Shown here: positions 49,950 through 62,124 of the stretch, piece after piece
Layout: each line of letters opens with the position of its first letter
How positions within the stretch are numbered: position 1 is the first letter of the stretch
Assembly: GCA_964036275.1 (NCBI GenBank)
Contig: OZ038436.1
Coordinates: forward strand, 22,471,904 to 22,535,903
Direction: 5' to 3'
Length of the DNA: 64,000 bases
From: Litoditis marina
Taxonomy: Eukaryota > Nematoda > Chromadorea > Rhabditida > Rhabditidae
Notes under the pieces: generated by a model
The model's database searches: none
The model's input: the letters and a program-made list of their open reading frames with translations, nothing else
Told to the model about the DNA's origin: nothing
Made by a program: the position numbers and the translations under genes

Positions 49950-50369
49950 CTGAGAACCATACAGTGTGAATACAAAGCTTTCATCTTGTTTTGATTAGGT
50001 AAATGTTATCGGGAGAGTTTGTGCTCGAAAACGGTCATTGGTTAGTTTGAATGTGTACTGTGAGAGGTTTCCTATGCAAATATCGATACTGTTCGGAGCG
50101 GAAGAAAAAGTTCCGAAGGTAAATTTCATGTTTTTCACGAATGAAATCATGTATGAATTCTTCCGATACTGTTTTTCAGATGTCTACAGCGTCCACAATT
50201 TTTTCCCAATTTTAATTTCTCTTTACATTCCTTTTCAAAAAAAAGGTGTAGAGAAATCGGGCAGAAAATTGCGCATACCATCAGAATTATATGAAAAAAG
50301 TGTTTGAAAATTGTTTATTTACTTCTTGGACCAGATATTGGCGCCTGTTCTGTTCTGTCACGAAGCTGA

Positions 50370-52963
50370 ATGACGGTAGGTTATATTTGTATGAATGTAG
50401 AGGTTTCAATAGAGAACAAACCCCTATCATTCTCACGCTTTCTTTGCACAACCGAATACAGTTAAGTGATAAGAGGATCAACTAGTAGACTAGTAAACAG
50501 ACACCACTTTGCTTTTTTGAAAACGCGAAAAAAAATTGAAATTCTCCAACGCAGATTTTAACAACCGATGGACTCTCGACTCGAAATGGTCTGTATTGTA
50601 CTGTTGGAATCGTTGTGTGTTTCACGAGTTGCGTGGAAATTTTTGTGTTTTCCTCGTCCGCGACATTTCGACAAAAGTTCAAAGTGTATTTATGTTTGGC
50701 AATCAGCGAGCTGGTTGGTTAATTTCAAAAACCTAGAGTGTATTTTTACTTTACTTTATTTTGATTCCGTAACTCAGTTAGTGCAATTTCATAGATTTGG
50801 GGACCCCATATTTCGTTACTACACTATCGCCTTCAACTTAAATCCCTTTCACATGTTTACTTTCACTACCATTCTCTTCACTGTCTTTGACGCCTCTTTC
50901 TGTTCCTCTAATAAATCCTATAAGACTTTTCTTCTGATAAATCTTATAGGATTAATAAGATAACGTAATTTTCCGTTTTAATTACGTAAATGTGGTCGGC
51001 AAGGTCTATAAGTTCTGCTGTAACGAATGCTGTACCGAATGAGTTTCAGTAGGAATGAAGTAAACTATATTCGACGTATTCCAGATAAGAGGAGTTGCGT
51101 ACTTCTTATGTGGACTCTTCCGTTTTATTTACTTTTGGAATGGTTCATTGGACCATCCGACTACTTCACTCGAATGTTTTTTGTTTTGTCCGTATGCAAT
51201 ACCCATGTTCATAGCAGGTAGCTGTCCATAAAGAAGTTAGAAGTATACTATTGTATTCACTAAAATCCGTAATAACATCCTATATTCCAAACTAATAATA
51301 CCCGAGACTCATAAGTACATTACATTGTGTTTCAGGCATCCTGATTTCCACCTTCAATATCATGCTATCGTTGGAAGGAGCGGCGGCGTTGTTTTTACCA
51401 TCCTGGTACTACCGTACCTGGAAGGATAGACAGAAGACGTACATGTGTGTATTTGGTTTTTCTCTCGGCATCGTGAGTTTTCCAAATACGAGTAGTGATG
51501 AGGTGAAATATTAGCAATCATGACCCAGTTTCAATTTATGAAATATCCCCGCTGGAACAAGCAGAAAGCAGCAAAACGGGAAATCCTCAAAATCCAATTT
51601 CAGGTACTAACCGTGTTTTCTGGCGTGTATATTTTTTTCAACAGCAGAACCCTGGAATCGAGAATGTGTACCGGTTCTGATGTGATAGGTGCCCCTATTG
51701 ACTGTATCCTCAATGTTATCAACTCTATCTCATATGTTGTATGCTTCATGATACTGATTGGGGTCTCCGCCAAACTGAAAAAAGTAAGAAATACTATCTC
51801 ATCTTCCATTATTAGTTCAGAGTTTTGCTTGATGTTATGCAAAGGTCAAGTTATAGAGCTGTGATTATAAGGCTATTTGACTCCAAACCAGCCAGGTTGT
51901 TACATATCCGCCGTAGTCTTCAGCACAAATATACGTATCAAAAATAACTACAAAAACTAACTGAAAAAAGTGACTTCAAATTTTTAGACAAACCTGATTG
52001 GATGTGGTAGTTCTAACATCGTACGGACAATACTACTCGGAGGTTATGTACCATTCCTGCTATTGCCCACACTGTACTTGCAACTTGCTGTATTTGGTGT
52101 TTTCGACCAGTGGTTCAATTACGGGTCCGGTCAGTCATACCAATTTCTCCACACAACAAGTCATTCTAACCACTCTTCTAACTCGCGCAGTTTGAACTGA
52201 AACGATTGCAAACTTGTCAGCATGATACAGTTCATTAGGACACTGGATAAACATTTAAAACAAATTATTTCTCCTGCTTTGCTCATCAATTTGACACGGA
52301 AAATTGAAACTTTCCACTGTACTCGAACCAGTGAGTGGCATCAAGTGGCGAGTGATTTGACAACAACATTCACTATACTAGAAGTCAATTGAATGGTCAC
52401 GTAAAGTTAGTATTCTAATGAGGCATCGTGCACTTTGTCATTGCTCGTTTCTGAGTTGTACTGTGTTTAACATGTTTCACGTGACTGTGCAACTGACTAA
52501 CAGTATACGTGGTTCACAACTCACAACGCTATGCTTTACCTTTTCGTTAGCCACATTAATTGTCAATAAGCGCATTTGGGATTCAACCTTATGTGCATAG
52601 TGATTTAGTGGGAGCGTACAATCACTGGTGTACGAGCATTGACAAAATGTAATATAGTGAAAAAACATGGATACCAAAGAAAATTTGCAGGCGGCTTACC
52701 TAAACTATCCATTCAAAACAGCTATATCAGCAGAGAACGTAGATCAAAACATGATGTGGCAGTTACGAGCGGTGACCATTTGCGCATTTTGAATATTCAT
52801 TCACCACATTCCAGGTATAGTGAACAGCTTCTACGTGGTGCACACTTCGCTCAGTTTACCCATCCATATCTACTTTCGAACCGATTTTCGAAAGCGGTGT
52901 TTTGAACTGTTTTCGTGCTCAAGAAGCACAACGACTGTATTTTTCCTACAATCCCCTACTTAG
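50370..52963 (+). CDS. Srsx-like chemoreceptor (7TM), copy A, intact
   Basis: Seven exons in phase: 50370-50375, 50555-50713, 51085-51217, 51336-51472, 51604-51783, 51988-52129, 52815-52963; 301 residues. The first coding exon holds only ATG ACG before GTAGGT. TM1-TM2 carry GIVVCFTSCVEIFVFSSS and KVYLCLAISEL; TM3 and its inner end read MLSLEGAAALFLPSWYYR, where nematode Srsx receptors have a degenerate DR-like motif and a F-P-x-W/RYR pattern; TM5-TM7 end PIHIYFRTDFRKR. All exons are open and splice sites are consensus. Expected to be a chemosensory GPCR; Srsx is my best family guess from the TM3 and TM7 patterns, other nematode serpentine families are possible. Heads a tandem array of three. 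Confidence 0.8.
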
Positions 52964-53134
52964 CTTAAAAAAGTAACCAAAAAACGTTCCTGAAAAACAT
53001 TTCCGGTTCGCAAAAGCAGAATTTTTGTGCGGAACAATAAGTTTTTATAACCGTGGATTCGAAAGTGTTGTGTAGCTCCTCTCTATGTTCATGTGTTCAT
53101 CTTGTTCTTTTCCTGGGTATTGTTCGCAAACTAC

Positions 53135-53140
53135 AATAAA
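53135..53140 (+). terminator. Poly(A) signal AATAAA
   Basis: Canonical signal 172 bp after the stop of Srsx-like copy A. Confidence 0.5.
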
Positions 53141-53575
53141 ATTTGACTGTCAGTACATCGGTACACGAAAAACTTCATAAATATTTTCTCGAGCATTACT
53201 TGTATTTCAACACTATAAACTGTCAAAAAAGAAACCCATTATACCGTTTTGTCTGTCTGCGCATCAACTGACGCTGTAGCTCTTTTCAATCTCATGATGA
53301 GCTCACAAAATCTTTCCGATGAAAATCTCAAAAACAGCATATTAACCTATCTGTCTTTCTTAATTATCGAAAATAGCAATCGAAAGATTCTCATCAGATG
53401 TTGGATCCACTAAATCTGTGAAATTGTAATTGTGTGAAATAAAGCGAAACGTATGCACATTTATGCAGAAAATTGTTCACACCATAAAAAGTGCATAATA
53501 ACGGTGTTCGACAATCATCCAGTTATTTCGAGATATCTATCAGGTATGCTCTGTCTGTGGAAAGAGCTCAAAGTG

Positions 53576-56500
53576 ATGGTAGGTCAATTCGTTTGAAGAT
53601 GATAAACTGTCTTCACTCTTATGCATTTTCCCTCCCATAGGTACCAGTCATACGGACCCACAACTGGGACCAGAATACATATGCTAGAAGATCCCGGCAC
53701 CTTCATCCCATCCCGCGTCTCTCGCTCTGCCTCACTATTTCTTGTCTCTTACATCCCGGCGGGATGTGAGAGCAGAGAAATAGTGCATGTTTGAAGAGAC
53801 GCAGGGTGGGATGGAGGTGCCGGGATCTACTAACATACGTACTCAGATCTCGGTCGGGATGCGAGTACGGGTTTTAATAGAAAAACAACTTTTCATTGTC
53901 GAAAAACTTCAACATTTGAAAAAACAATGGAACCTTATATACTGGTTCTTCCTGCTGTGAGTTGTGGTCTAGTCCATTATTTCTCACTCATAACTCAACC
54001 ATCGATGGTCTTTCAACCCGAAACGGTATGTACATTATTGTTGGGATAATTGTGTGTATAAACAGTTGCGTGGAAATAGTTGTATTTTCCTCGTCGGCGA
54101 CATTTCGACAAAAGTTCAAAGTATATTTATGTCTGGCAATCAGCGAACTGGTCAGTAGTTCAACCGAGTGAAGCATCAGAACTCCCTATTACGTATCACT
54201 CGGCTCAGTAGCAAGATCTAATAATGATCTAAAGTTGATTTGCATAGACTATAAAAGTAGTTATTCTCGAATGATCATGAACCTCAATAAAGTATACCTT
54301 ACCGTTTGACTATCTCGTATACGACGATAGTCAAACGGTATATTTGTCAACCTTCGACATGATACGTAATTCGAGGATGTTATATTCATATGCTGCTTCT
54401 GGATTATATTTCAATATTTGGCTGTTGCACTTGAGCCATGTAAAACTTATAGTGAACTCAACCGTTCCATCAGGAAGAACCTCAACCTCTCCTGACCTCT
54501 CCTAGCCGGAAAGACAAATTTCTAGACCTACTATTCTGTAATATTGCTGACGTAATTGAAAACTGTCGCGTTAAGGCTCCAATTGGGACCAGCGACCACA
54601 ATACTATATTCTTTGATATGAAAATTTCACGCAAACCAAATGAACTCGTTTGGAAGAGAAACTATGAGAAAGCTGACTATGAAATTATTCGATCTTACCT
54701 AGCTAATGTTGACTGGTTAGGTTCCTTTTCCACAGTCAGTACTGTAGACCAGCTATACGAAATGTTTATTGCAATTCTGAACCATACCATAGAAATGTTT
54801 GTTCCAATGCGTAAGGTTATTGCCAAAAGCACTAACCTTCCGAGCTATTTGAGAAATATGAGTATGTATAGAGACGAATTGTGGGAAAGGGCTCATAGCT
54901 CTACGAATCCAACCTTATGGGAAGAGTATAGGACGTGTACTGCGAAGTATACGAAAGCCTTGAATAAGTTTAATAGATCTATTGAAAATGAACTAATTAG
55001 GAGAGGCGATTCAAAAACCATCTATAAGTTAGTGAATTCTCGTTTGAAAGAGAGAAAAAGTATATCAAGTATGTTTGGCACCAACAACACAATTTGTGTT
55101 ACAGATTCGGATAGGGCAAATTTGCTCGCAGATTCATTCCAAAGTGTTTTTTCTACTGATAGTATTGATGTTCCTGTGTTTTCTGTCGACCATGTTGTAC
55201 AAATGGACCATTCCATTCAGTTTGATAGAATTCTAATTGAAAAACTTTTGCGTACGTGGCCAATGTCCTACTCACAAACACCGGATGGAATTCCATTTAA
55301 GTATATTAAAAAGTTATCTGTTGAAATTTGTGGCCCTCTAGAATATATATTTAATCTTAGCTTGTGGAGAGGGGAGGTACCGGAACGATGGAAACATTCT
55401 CTTGTAACTCCTCTACCTAAGAAACCCCCTTTGTCAAACCCTCTAAACTACAGACCAGTTAGCATCACATCAATATTTGCGCGACTTTTTGAAAAGATTT
55501 TGAAACGTGAGATGATTACGCACTTGAACGAAAATGATATCATATCTTCACATCAACACGGTTTTAGAAAGGGTAAATCTGTAGAAACACAGATGTTAGA
55601 ATGTCTCAATGAATGGACTTTATCCCTCGATAGGAAAGAATGTGTCGATGTAGTGTATTTCGACTTTTCTAAAGCGTTCGATAGAGTTTCACATAAATTG
55701 CTAGTTCTTAAAATGGAGAAACTTGGATTTCACAGAATGATTGTAGCATGGGTGAAAGAATACTTAACGAATCGCACGTTTGCAGTCAGAGTAAACTCAA
55801 GTTTTTCTTCGAATCGCAAAATAACTAGTGGTGTTCCACAAGGAAGTGCGCTTTCTCCTGTTCTCTTTAACATTTTCACGTGCGAATTACCTAACACACT
55901 TGCAGATTCGAGTGTGAAATGCAAGGTCTTCGCAGACGATACGAAAGTTTATAAGTCGTTTATGCCTAGAGGTTCTAACAAAGATCTGCAAAGTTGTTTA
56001 GATCGAATGTATAAGTGGTCTGTAGATTGGGGGTTACCACTATCAGTAGAAAAATCACAAGTTATGCATCTGGGCTACAACAACCCGAAGCAAAACTATA
56101 CATTGAACGGAGCAGTTCTGAAGCAAGTCACTGAAAAAGTTAGAGATTTGGGTTTCTTGTTGAATAGCAGTCTTTCCTTCAAAGATCATGTGCGACATAT
56201 TGTACAGTTAGCAAAATTTAGATAAAGAAAGTATCTGGATTAAAGCGTACAAAACCTATATTCGTCCAATGGTTGAGTTCGGAACAACGGTGTTCAATTC
56301 AGATAGAGGATTCGTAAAGAAAATTGAATCAGTTCAGAATAATTTCACCAGAAAATTGTTCTTCCGGCTTGGTGGCTACAAATATTGCACTATTCCCAGC
56401 TCTTCATTTAGGAACAGGAAATTAAAATTGATATCATTGGAATCTAGAAGAAATACAACTGATTTAGTTATGATACACAAAATAATAACTGGACAATGTG

Positions 56501-59500
56501 GTCTAAATGCGATTGACTTTTTCACGTTCAATCGTTCACGTACCCGAGGTACAAAGGAGAAGATTAGCTTTCCAATACCAAAAACTAGTCATCGTGCACA
56601 GTTCTTCACTATTCGTGCCGGTTCAAAATACTTGAAACACAGCAAGAACAAAAATATTCCGAGTTCTCTTGCGGCGGCCAAGAATTATTTTTCAGAAAAG
56701 CACTTGTAACTGACCTTACTATGTTTATTAGTCAAAACCCCATTGAAGTGTCAATCGTTGTACTGTAGTCATATATATGCTCATTCAATGTTCACCTTAC
56801 TGTTCACCATGTTTCGATTCGTGTTTTCATATTGCTCAAATTCATATGGTTTTTATTCATTTTTCGTTCTCTCTATGTATCTCACATGCTTGCATGTAAA
56901 TAAATCAATCAAAAAAAAAAAGAATAACTATGTGCCACTTTAAAACCACTTAAAGAAGGTAGGACACGAATCGAGGCCAGAAATTAGCATAGCGCTCATA
57001 ATAGTTATTATAGATTAGCATAGCGCGTTGTGCGACGAGACATTAAGCAAATGAGGAGAAGTTAGACGGTTGTACAAAATGCCGTGGGGCAGACTGTCAA
57101 TCGCAATGGGTCAGACGGTGAAAGATCCGTATTCGTGTCTGGCGTCCTTTAAACCACGCACATTTTCACCTTTATTATAAACTTGTCCATTTATAGATTA
57201 GAGGGGTGGCGTATTTTCTTTGTGGTTTTTTCCGCAACGTCTATCTTCGGGATGGTTCTATGGAAATGCCAACTACTTCGCTCGATTGCTTCGTATTTTG
57301 TCCGTATGCAATACCTATGTTCATTGCAGGTAGATCTTGAAGAAAAGAGACAGACGTTGAGAAACCGAAGTTTGAAAATAACAAAGTTCTGACCGTACTC
57401 ATGATTCATGAGAAATAGCGACACTTGTCAATAGTATGTACTTTGGTTATATACTTTACTGTGGTTTTATCATGAGGAAGAGGGGAATTCATGAGGTGTT
57501 AATCAGTTTCAGTTTTCGACAATGTGGTGTCACATTGTTACATTCCCTGCTGTGTTTGTAGTTTGATCCCGTTGTGCTTTGTCGAAATTCAAAATTATGT
57601 CATATAATGAGGTCAAGCCACAACAAATAGTTGGTTACTTCCTAGACTATAGTTCGTTTCACCAATCGATGACTTTCTACAGTAATCTTTCGAAAATTCA
57701 AACGCATTTATCTAGTCAACAAAGAGAATATAAGATTCACTGTTTTGTATGCTTGTAGTAACCAGAGTGGAAAACGAAATCACAAAGTTTAAACTATGTA
57801 CAACACCTACAAGATATGATAAATTCACTTAAAAGTTTCATAATCTTACTGTAGAGGGCTATTGTTTCGTGAAACAGACTATACTTCAGGACCTCTAATC
57901 TCAACCTTCAATATCATGTTATCGTTAGAAGGAGAGGCGGCGCTGTTTTTACCATCTTGGTACTACCGTACTTGGAAAGATAGACAGAAGACCTATAGCT
58001 GTGTATTTGGATTTTCTCTGTCCATCGTGAATTTTCCAAGATATAAAGCCGAACCGTTGTTCACTGTTCCAAAACTATCAGAAGGTGTGAAATTCGTAAG
58101 AAGTGCCCTACCCGCCCTGGGGGCTTTGTTTTTGGCATGTAATAAATGGCGAAAAATTTCGGTACATTCAAACTCAGCCACAACAAATTTCAGCTAGGTC
58201 TATGTTATCATAGAAAAAGTATTTTTAGTAATTTTTGTTGGTGTGTACGGATGAACGAAACGGTTCACCTACATTTAGATTCGATCGAAAAAGAAGACCG
58301 AACTCAATTAGTGCAGACTAACTTTTAAAGATTTCCATCGGAACTCTATGATTTCTATCCCACATTTAGGTATTAACTATACTTGCCGGCTTGTTTTGCT
58401 ATTTTGTCAACAACAACAATCTACCAAACAAGTTTTGTACCGAACATGAAATATTCAGTGTCACATTTGACTGCATTGTCAATGCCATCAATACCGCCTC
58501 ATACGTGGTCTGCTTTGTTATTCTACTCGGCGTCTCTGTCAGAACAAAGAACGTATCTATGGCTGTACCAAATCGGGTCCACCATTGTTGATAACCCGAA
58601 TCTCCCTTGATTGTTTCTCTAGAATCCGTCCCGCTTTAATTTTGACCTTTGAGTTAACAATCTGACCCTATGGCAAATTAAAAACCATTGATAAAAACAT
58701 ATACTTTTATATCCCTATCTTGCTTCGATTTCTCAGAAAAGCCGCTTACGTAATGACACCGATAGGGGAGTTGCGTACGGGGTATGCTCAAAATAGCCTA
58801 TAGAACTGCAAAAATAATTTTAAAACACTCTATCACATGCGAATACACAGATGGAGCCTAAAAAATAAAAATAAATCTGGATGTAAATGAACCAAGTCAA
58901 ATTGCGTCGCAGTGAAAATGTTCATGCCTCATTCTTTATTGCTTGACGTTATGCAAATTTTACAAATTCTCAATCCGAAAGTTTTTTCATGGTCAATGGG
59001 AGGGCATTATGAAACTTTTTTGAGCTTTTTAAATTATTCGTGAAACTCAAATTAGAGAGGAACGGTTTCTTTAATTACTGGTCACCAACTGCCGCACTCA
59101 CTAACATCTTGGTTACCAACCGGCGTTGTGGGTTAACAGCCTACCAAATCACATCTCAAATACACACGGTTGGCCAGTTTCAAACACGAACATAGTAGCG
59201 TTCTCTTTAAAAAAATTCTCTGATTGCTGTACGACAAACGGTTTAGCTTTTGTCAATCATTGAACAGCAAATAAATATTCCGAATGTCGGCCTCATGGAG
59301 TTACGGTTCGGCAAACCCTCTAACGACTTCAAAAAGCAAAGCAAAAGCTCATAGTGCGAATTATGAAGTTGGTATTTTACCAGAGTTATACCTAATAATT
59401 TAAATGTTCAGACAAACCTAATCGGATGTAGTCGCTCCCACTGCCTGACGATAGTACTGTTCGGAGGTTATCTGCTATTCGTAGTACTTCCTACCCTCTT

Positions 59501-60442
59501 CGTGCAACTCGCCGTATCTGGAGTTACCGGAGAATGGAACAATATCACATTCGGTGGGATACACTTTCTCTTCCATGAATTTAGTCAATTCTCAATGCAC
59601 TCTGAAGTGCGCCAATGATTTTTTTTTATTAAAAAGACCATTTCTCTCAAATTTCGACCTTCGAAATAGCACCCATCGTATAGAGCTCGAAAACCTGGTT
59701 ACGACCATATAACTTTTTCGTCTTCATCTTGCTCTGTTTTCTCATAAAATCGGTATACGTAATGTACACCGCGAACGAGTTACGTTCAAAAAATCAAGAA
59801 ACTGCTGATATAAATACAAAAACTTTTTAAATACGTTTCAAAGCCTATCAGGATACAAAAAATGAGTGGAAAAGTCGAATTCATTGAGTACTAATTAACC
59901 AAGCTCGATAGCGTCACAGTGAAAATGTTGAAGTTCGGGTATATGTTCGATGGCATTAGGCAATTTTTCTCATTTCAAATTACTAAGGTTGTTGATGACT
60001 ATTTAAACACAATAGAATACTTCAGATTGGAAAATTTCAGATTATAGGGAAATGGTCTCTTTAATGTGTTTCGAATTTCTGTTTGTTTTCACGCTGAGAA
60101 CATCGTTGAACTACCACCACCATTTACGAATTTTCTTGAATAAACTACAATGTCAAAAAAACAATCAATCAAACAAATTTACTTTGATTTTTGAGTGGAA
60201 AATCGTTAAAAAACCATTTCAGTATGGATCAGATTATTAAGGGTTAATACCCCAATTAAATCGTCGTTTATTTAAACAGTTTCAGGTATGTAGTATGTTG
60301 CTTCTATCTTCTACACACCTCTCACAGCTTACCCATTCATATTTACTTCCGGAAAGTTGTCCGACAACAGTTTTTCAAGCTGTTTTCATGTGCGAAAGTC
60401 ACTACAAAAGTGTTTTCCCTGTTAACTCCGACCACTATCTAA
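53576..60442 (+). CDS. Srsx-like chemoreceptor, copy B, intron-invaded and possibly decaying
   Basis: Exons aligned to copy A: 53576-53578 (a bare ATG), 53962-54150, 57197-57329, 57890-58026, 58370-58552, 59412-59553, 60294-60442; 311 residues if spliced this way. Exon lengths and phases match copy A apart from small indels. Intron 1 holds a foldback and intron 2 (54151-57196) a 2.5-kb LINE; intron 3 holds a dispersed repeat and a MITE ending six bases before the exon 57890 acceptor. At the last exon the position equivalent to copy A's acceptor (TTTCAG, 60286) reads straight into TAG; moving 8 bases to GTATGTAG/TATG restores the frame and the TM7 segment HTSHSLPIHIYFRK. Whether that acceptor is used decides between gene and pseudogene. 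Confidence 0.6.
53687..53830. mobile_element. 144-bp foldback MITE with TA target duplication
   Basis: Ends GAAGATCCCGGCACC and GGTGCCGGGATCTAC; about 70-bp imperfect arms (CATCCCATCCCGCGTCTCT on the left) and TA on each flank, as for Tc1/mariner-type elements. Inside intron 1 of copy B. Confidence 0.75.
54301..54339. repeat. 14-bp perfect inverted repeat
   Basis: ACCGTTTGACTATC and its complement around an 11-base centre that contains the palindrome TCGTATACGA. Lies shortly before the LINE. Confidence 0.75.
54464..56921 (+). mobile_element. Non-LTR retrotransposon (LINE), 5'-truncated and frameshifted
   Basis: Starts within the endonuclease C-terminus (APIGTSDHNTIFFDM, the SDH motif), continues in one open frame to 56225 with the reverse transcriptase signatures LNYRPVSITSIFARLFEK, HQHGFRKGKS, VYFDFSKAFDRVSHK, GVPQGSALSPVLFNIF and the catalytic FADD. 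At about 56222 the frame breaks and the C-terminal domain resumes at about 56224 (ESIWIKAYKTYIRPMVEF) to a stop at 56709. An AATAAA (56899) and an 11-A tail (56911-56921) mark the 3' end. CR1/Jockey-like by RT motifs, clade not proven. The long intact RT frame indicates recent insertion into a receptor intron; this copy cannot be autonomous. Confidence 0.9.
57549..57630. repeat. Dispersed GTAGTTTGATC-type inverted element
   Basis: Begins GCTGTGTTTGTAGTTTGATC and ends GGTCAAGCCACAACAAATAG; intron 3 of copy B, 19 bp upstream of a MITE. Confidence 0.6.
57649..57883. mobile_element. MITE, copy 2 of the three-copy family
   Basis: Best preserved copy: left end AGTTCGTTTCACCAATCGA, right end TTTCGTGAAACAGACT, with TA on both sides. 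Its right end lies six bases before the acceptor CTTCAG of the copy B exon at 57890. Confidence 0.75.
58625..60065. repeat. Pair of diverged ~440-bp direct repeats flanking an exon
   Basis: About 58625-59090 and 59640-60065 align over most of their length (shared landmarks: ATC...TTGCT...TTTCTCA, GCGTCRCAGTGAAAATGTT, and an end like AAATTAGAGAGGAACGG / ATTATAGGGAAATGG before TCTTTAAT). They sit in the introns on either side of the TM6 exon of copy B. An end-only relative lies near 47465. Confidence 0.55.
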
Positions 60443-61150
60443 ACAACTGTTCTGTCGCTATTGGGAAACAAAAATGAAAAAAATACACTGCTTCTATTTC
60501 GATTACTTCCTTCACTTCGCCTTCGCTTGTACTCGTCGTGTCTATTGTTCGGTCTTTCTTAGGTTTTGTTGGTGTAATATGACTTGTATAAATATAAATA
60601 CTTTCCATCCTATTCATCTTCAATTAAAAGGCATGAAGAATATATATGAATTCTGAACGTGTACTTATAAATTGGATTTAATAAAAGTTGAACTTCCGGT
60701 TGTATTGAAATGTTATTTCGTTAGCTTAAATGAAGGCAGACTATCAACTGCTCAAACAAGAGTTGGTTTCGAAAATAGCCGCTTTGCTGCTATATTTTTA
60801 TCTATAATTTGGGGCATTCTCGGCAGGCATTATTGTGTGTTGTACATTCCAACCCGTTTTCTGTTTTGAACAGTATAATGTTTAATCAAAATGAAGCGAA
60901 TAGGCCTTGCAAAAGGGTGTTGCAGAAATATGTTGGTTGTTTATTCGAAGAGTACCTAGGCATGAAATTGTGCACACCACCAAAATAACATGACGGAGAT
61001 ATTCCACAAATATTAAATTATTTTGAGACGATTTTCGTGCCTGCTCTGTTTTCGGAACAATGGTAGGTCACTCCGTTTACAGTGTTTCCACTAGTCCAGG
61101 ATTTCCAACCCAGCCCGAATGACTGGCCACTCACATCCACTCACGTGTTT

Positions 61151-61386
61151 ACAGTCTGTTTCACCAATCAATGTCCTTCTACAGTAATCCGTCAAATATT
61201 CAGAAAGTTTTTTTCTAACGAACGATTCAATCTTTCGTTTTCAAACGTTCAGCGTTTGTAGTAGTGAAAATGGAGAAGACACTACTAAAATTTGAAGAAA
61301 ATCTATGAACGCCAACATACCAAACATTGACCGGAAAGTTTGAGCTTATTACTGTAAAGAGATATGATCAGGTGGAATGAACTATA
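61151..61386. mobile_element. MITE, copy 3, most diverged
   Basis: Left end ACAGTCTGTTTCACCAATC, CTTCTACAGTAATC inside it, and right end ATTACTGTAAAGAG...GAACTATAC. In intron 1 of copy C. Confidence 0.6.
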
Positions 61387-62124
61387 CAAATCCAGAAACT
61401 CGTGGTTTCAAATCGATATTTGGTAAACATGTACAACACACTAGCGTATCTCATTTTCACGCACAACTTTGTGAGTGGCATTTTCTCACTCGTTTTCGCA
61501 GACGTGGATGTTTCCACTCACCACGAGTTACCTATAATATAGATCTCCGCCACTCACCGTGAATGAGTCCCAAGTCAGACGGACTTAGTCGGGCGGCGAG
61601 TCGGTTTGGGCCGTGGGCAATTCTAGCATAGGACATGAAGAGGAAGATCCTGCATTGATCGAGAACGATTTCTACAATTAATACATTCACCCTACTTGGA
61701 AACGTTCAAACAGAACTTCATCTCAAAAAACCTGAATTCAAGGTGTTAGTACTCTACAAATAAAGAGAAAAAGGAGAAATATGAACACTTTTCTGTGCGG
61801 TCAAGTTGATTATAACTCAGAACTCAACAATTGCCGATGGTCTATCAATTCGAAATGGTATGTATTGTGTTGTGGGACTCATTGTGTGTTTCACGAGTTG
61901 CGTGGAAATTTTTGTGTTTTCCTCGTCAGCGACATTTCGACAAAAGTTCAAAGTGTACTTATGTCTGGCAATCAGCGAGTTGGTGAGTGATGTGTTTTCA
62001 AAAAGTGACCGAATGACCAGCGTTCGGATATTGGTCGATCAGTGCCTCGCGTTGCAGCTATAACGGGGTGGCCGCATCAGATACATCAGTTCTTTTTTTA
62101 TCTACGTACCCATGAAAGTGCTCT

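Larger units (their letters stand above)
45146..50369. other. Gene-poor region rich in simple and tandem repeats
   Basis: No confident gene in 5 kb. Holds a ~150-bp tandem repeat (48010-48345), a GA microsatellite (48529-48609), a short segment at 47460-47500 resembling the direct repeats of the Srsx-like B introns (AAATTAAAGAGGAACGG), and a possible minus-strand gene end at 49651-49949. ORFs at 45268-45492, 46043-46270 and 47621-47824 show no family features. Confidence 0.5.

Noticed and set aside
54932..55216. Minus-strand ORFs inside the LINE
   Set aside because: Shadows of the reverse transcriptase frame.
61781..61990. ATG-initiated 69-codon ORF overlapping the copy C TM1 exon
   Set aside because: It is out of frame with the TM1 sequence; the phase-0 acceptor at 61805 and the upstream ATG exon explain the start better.
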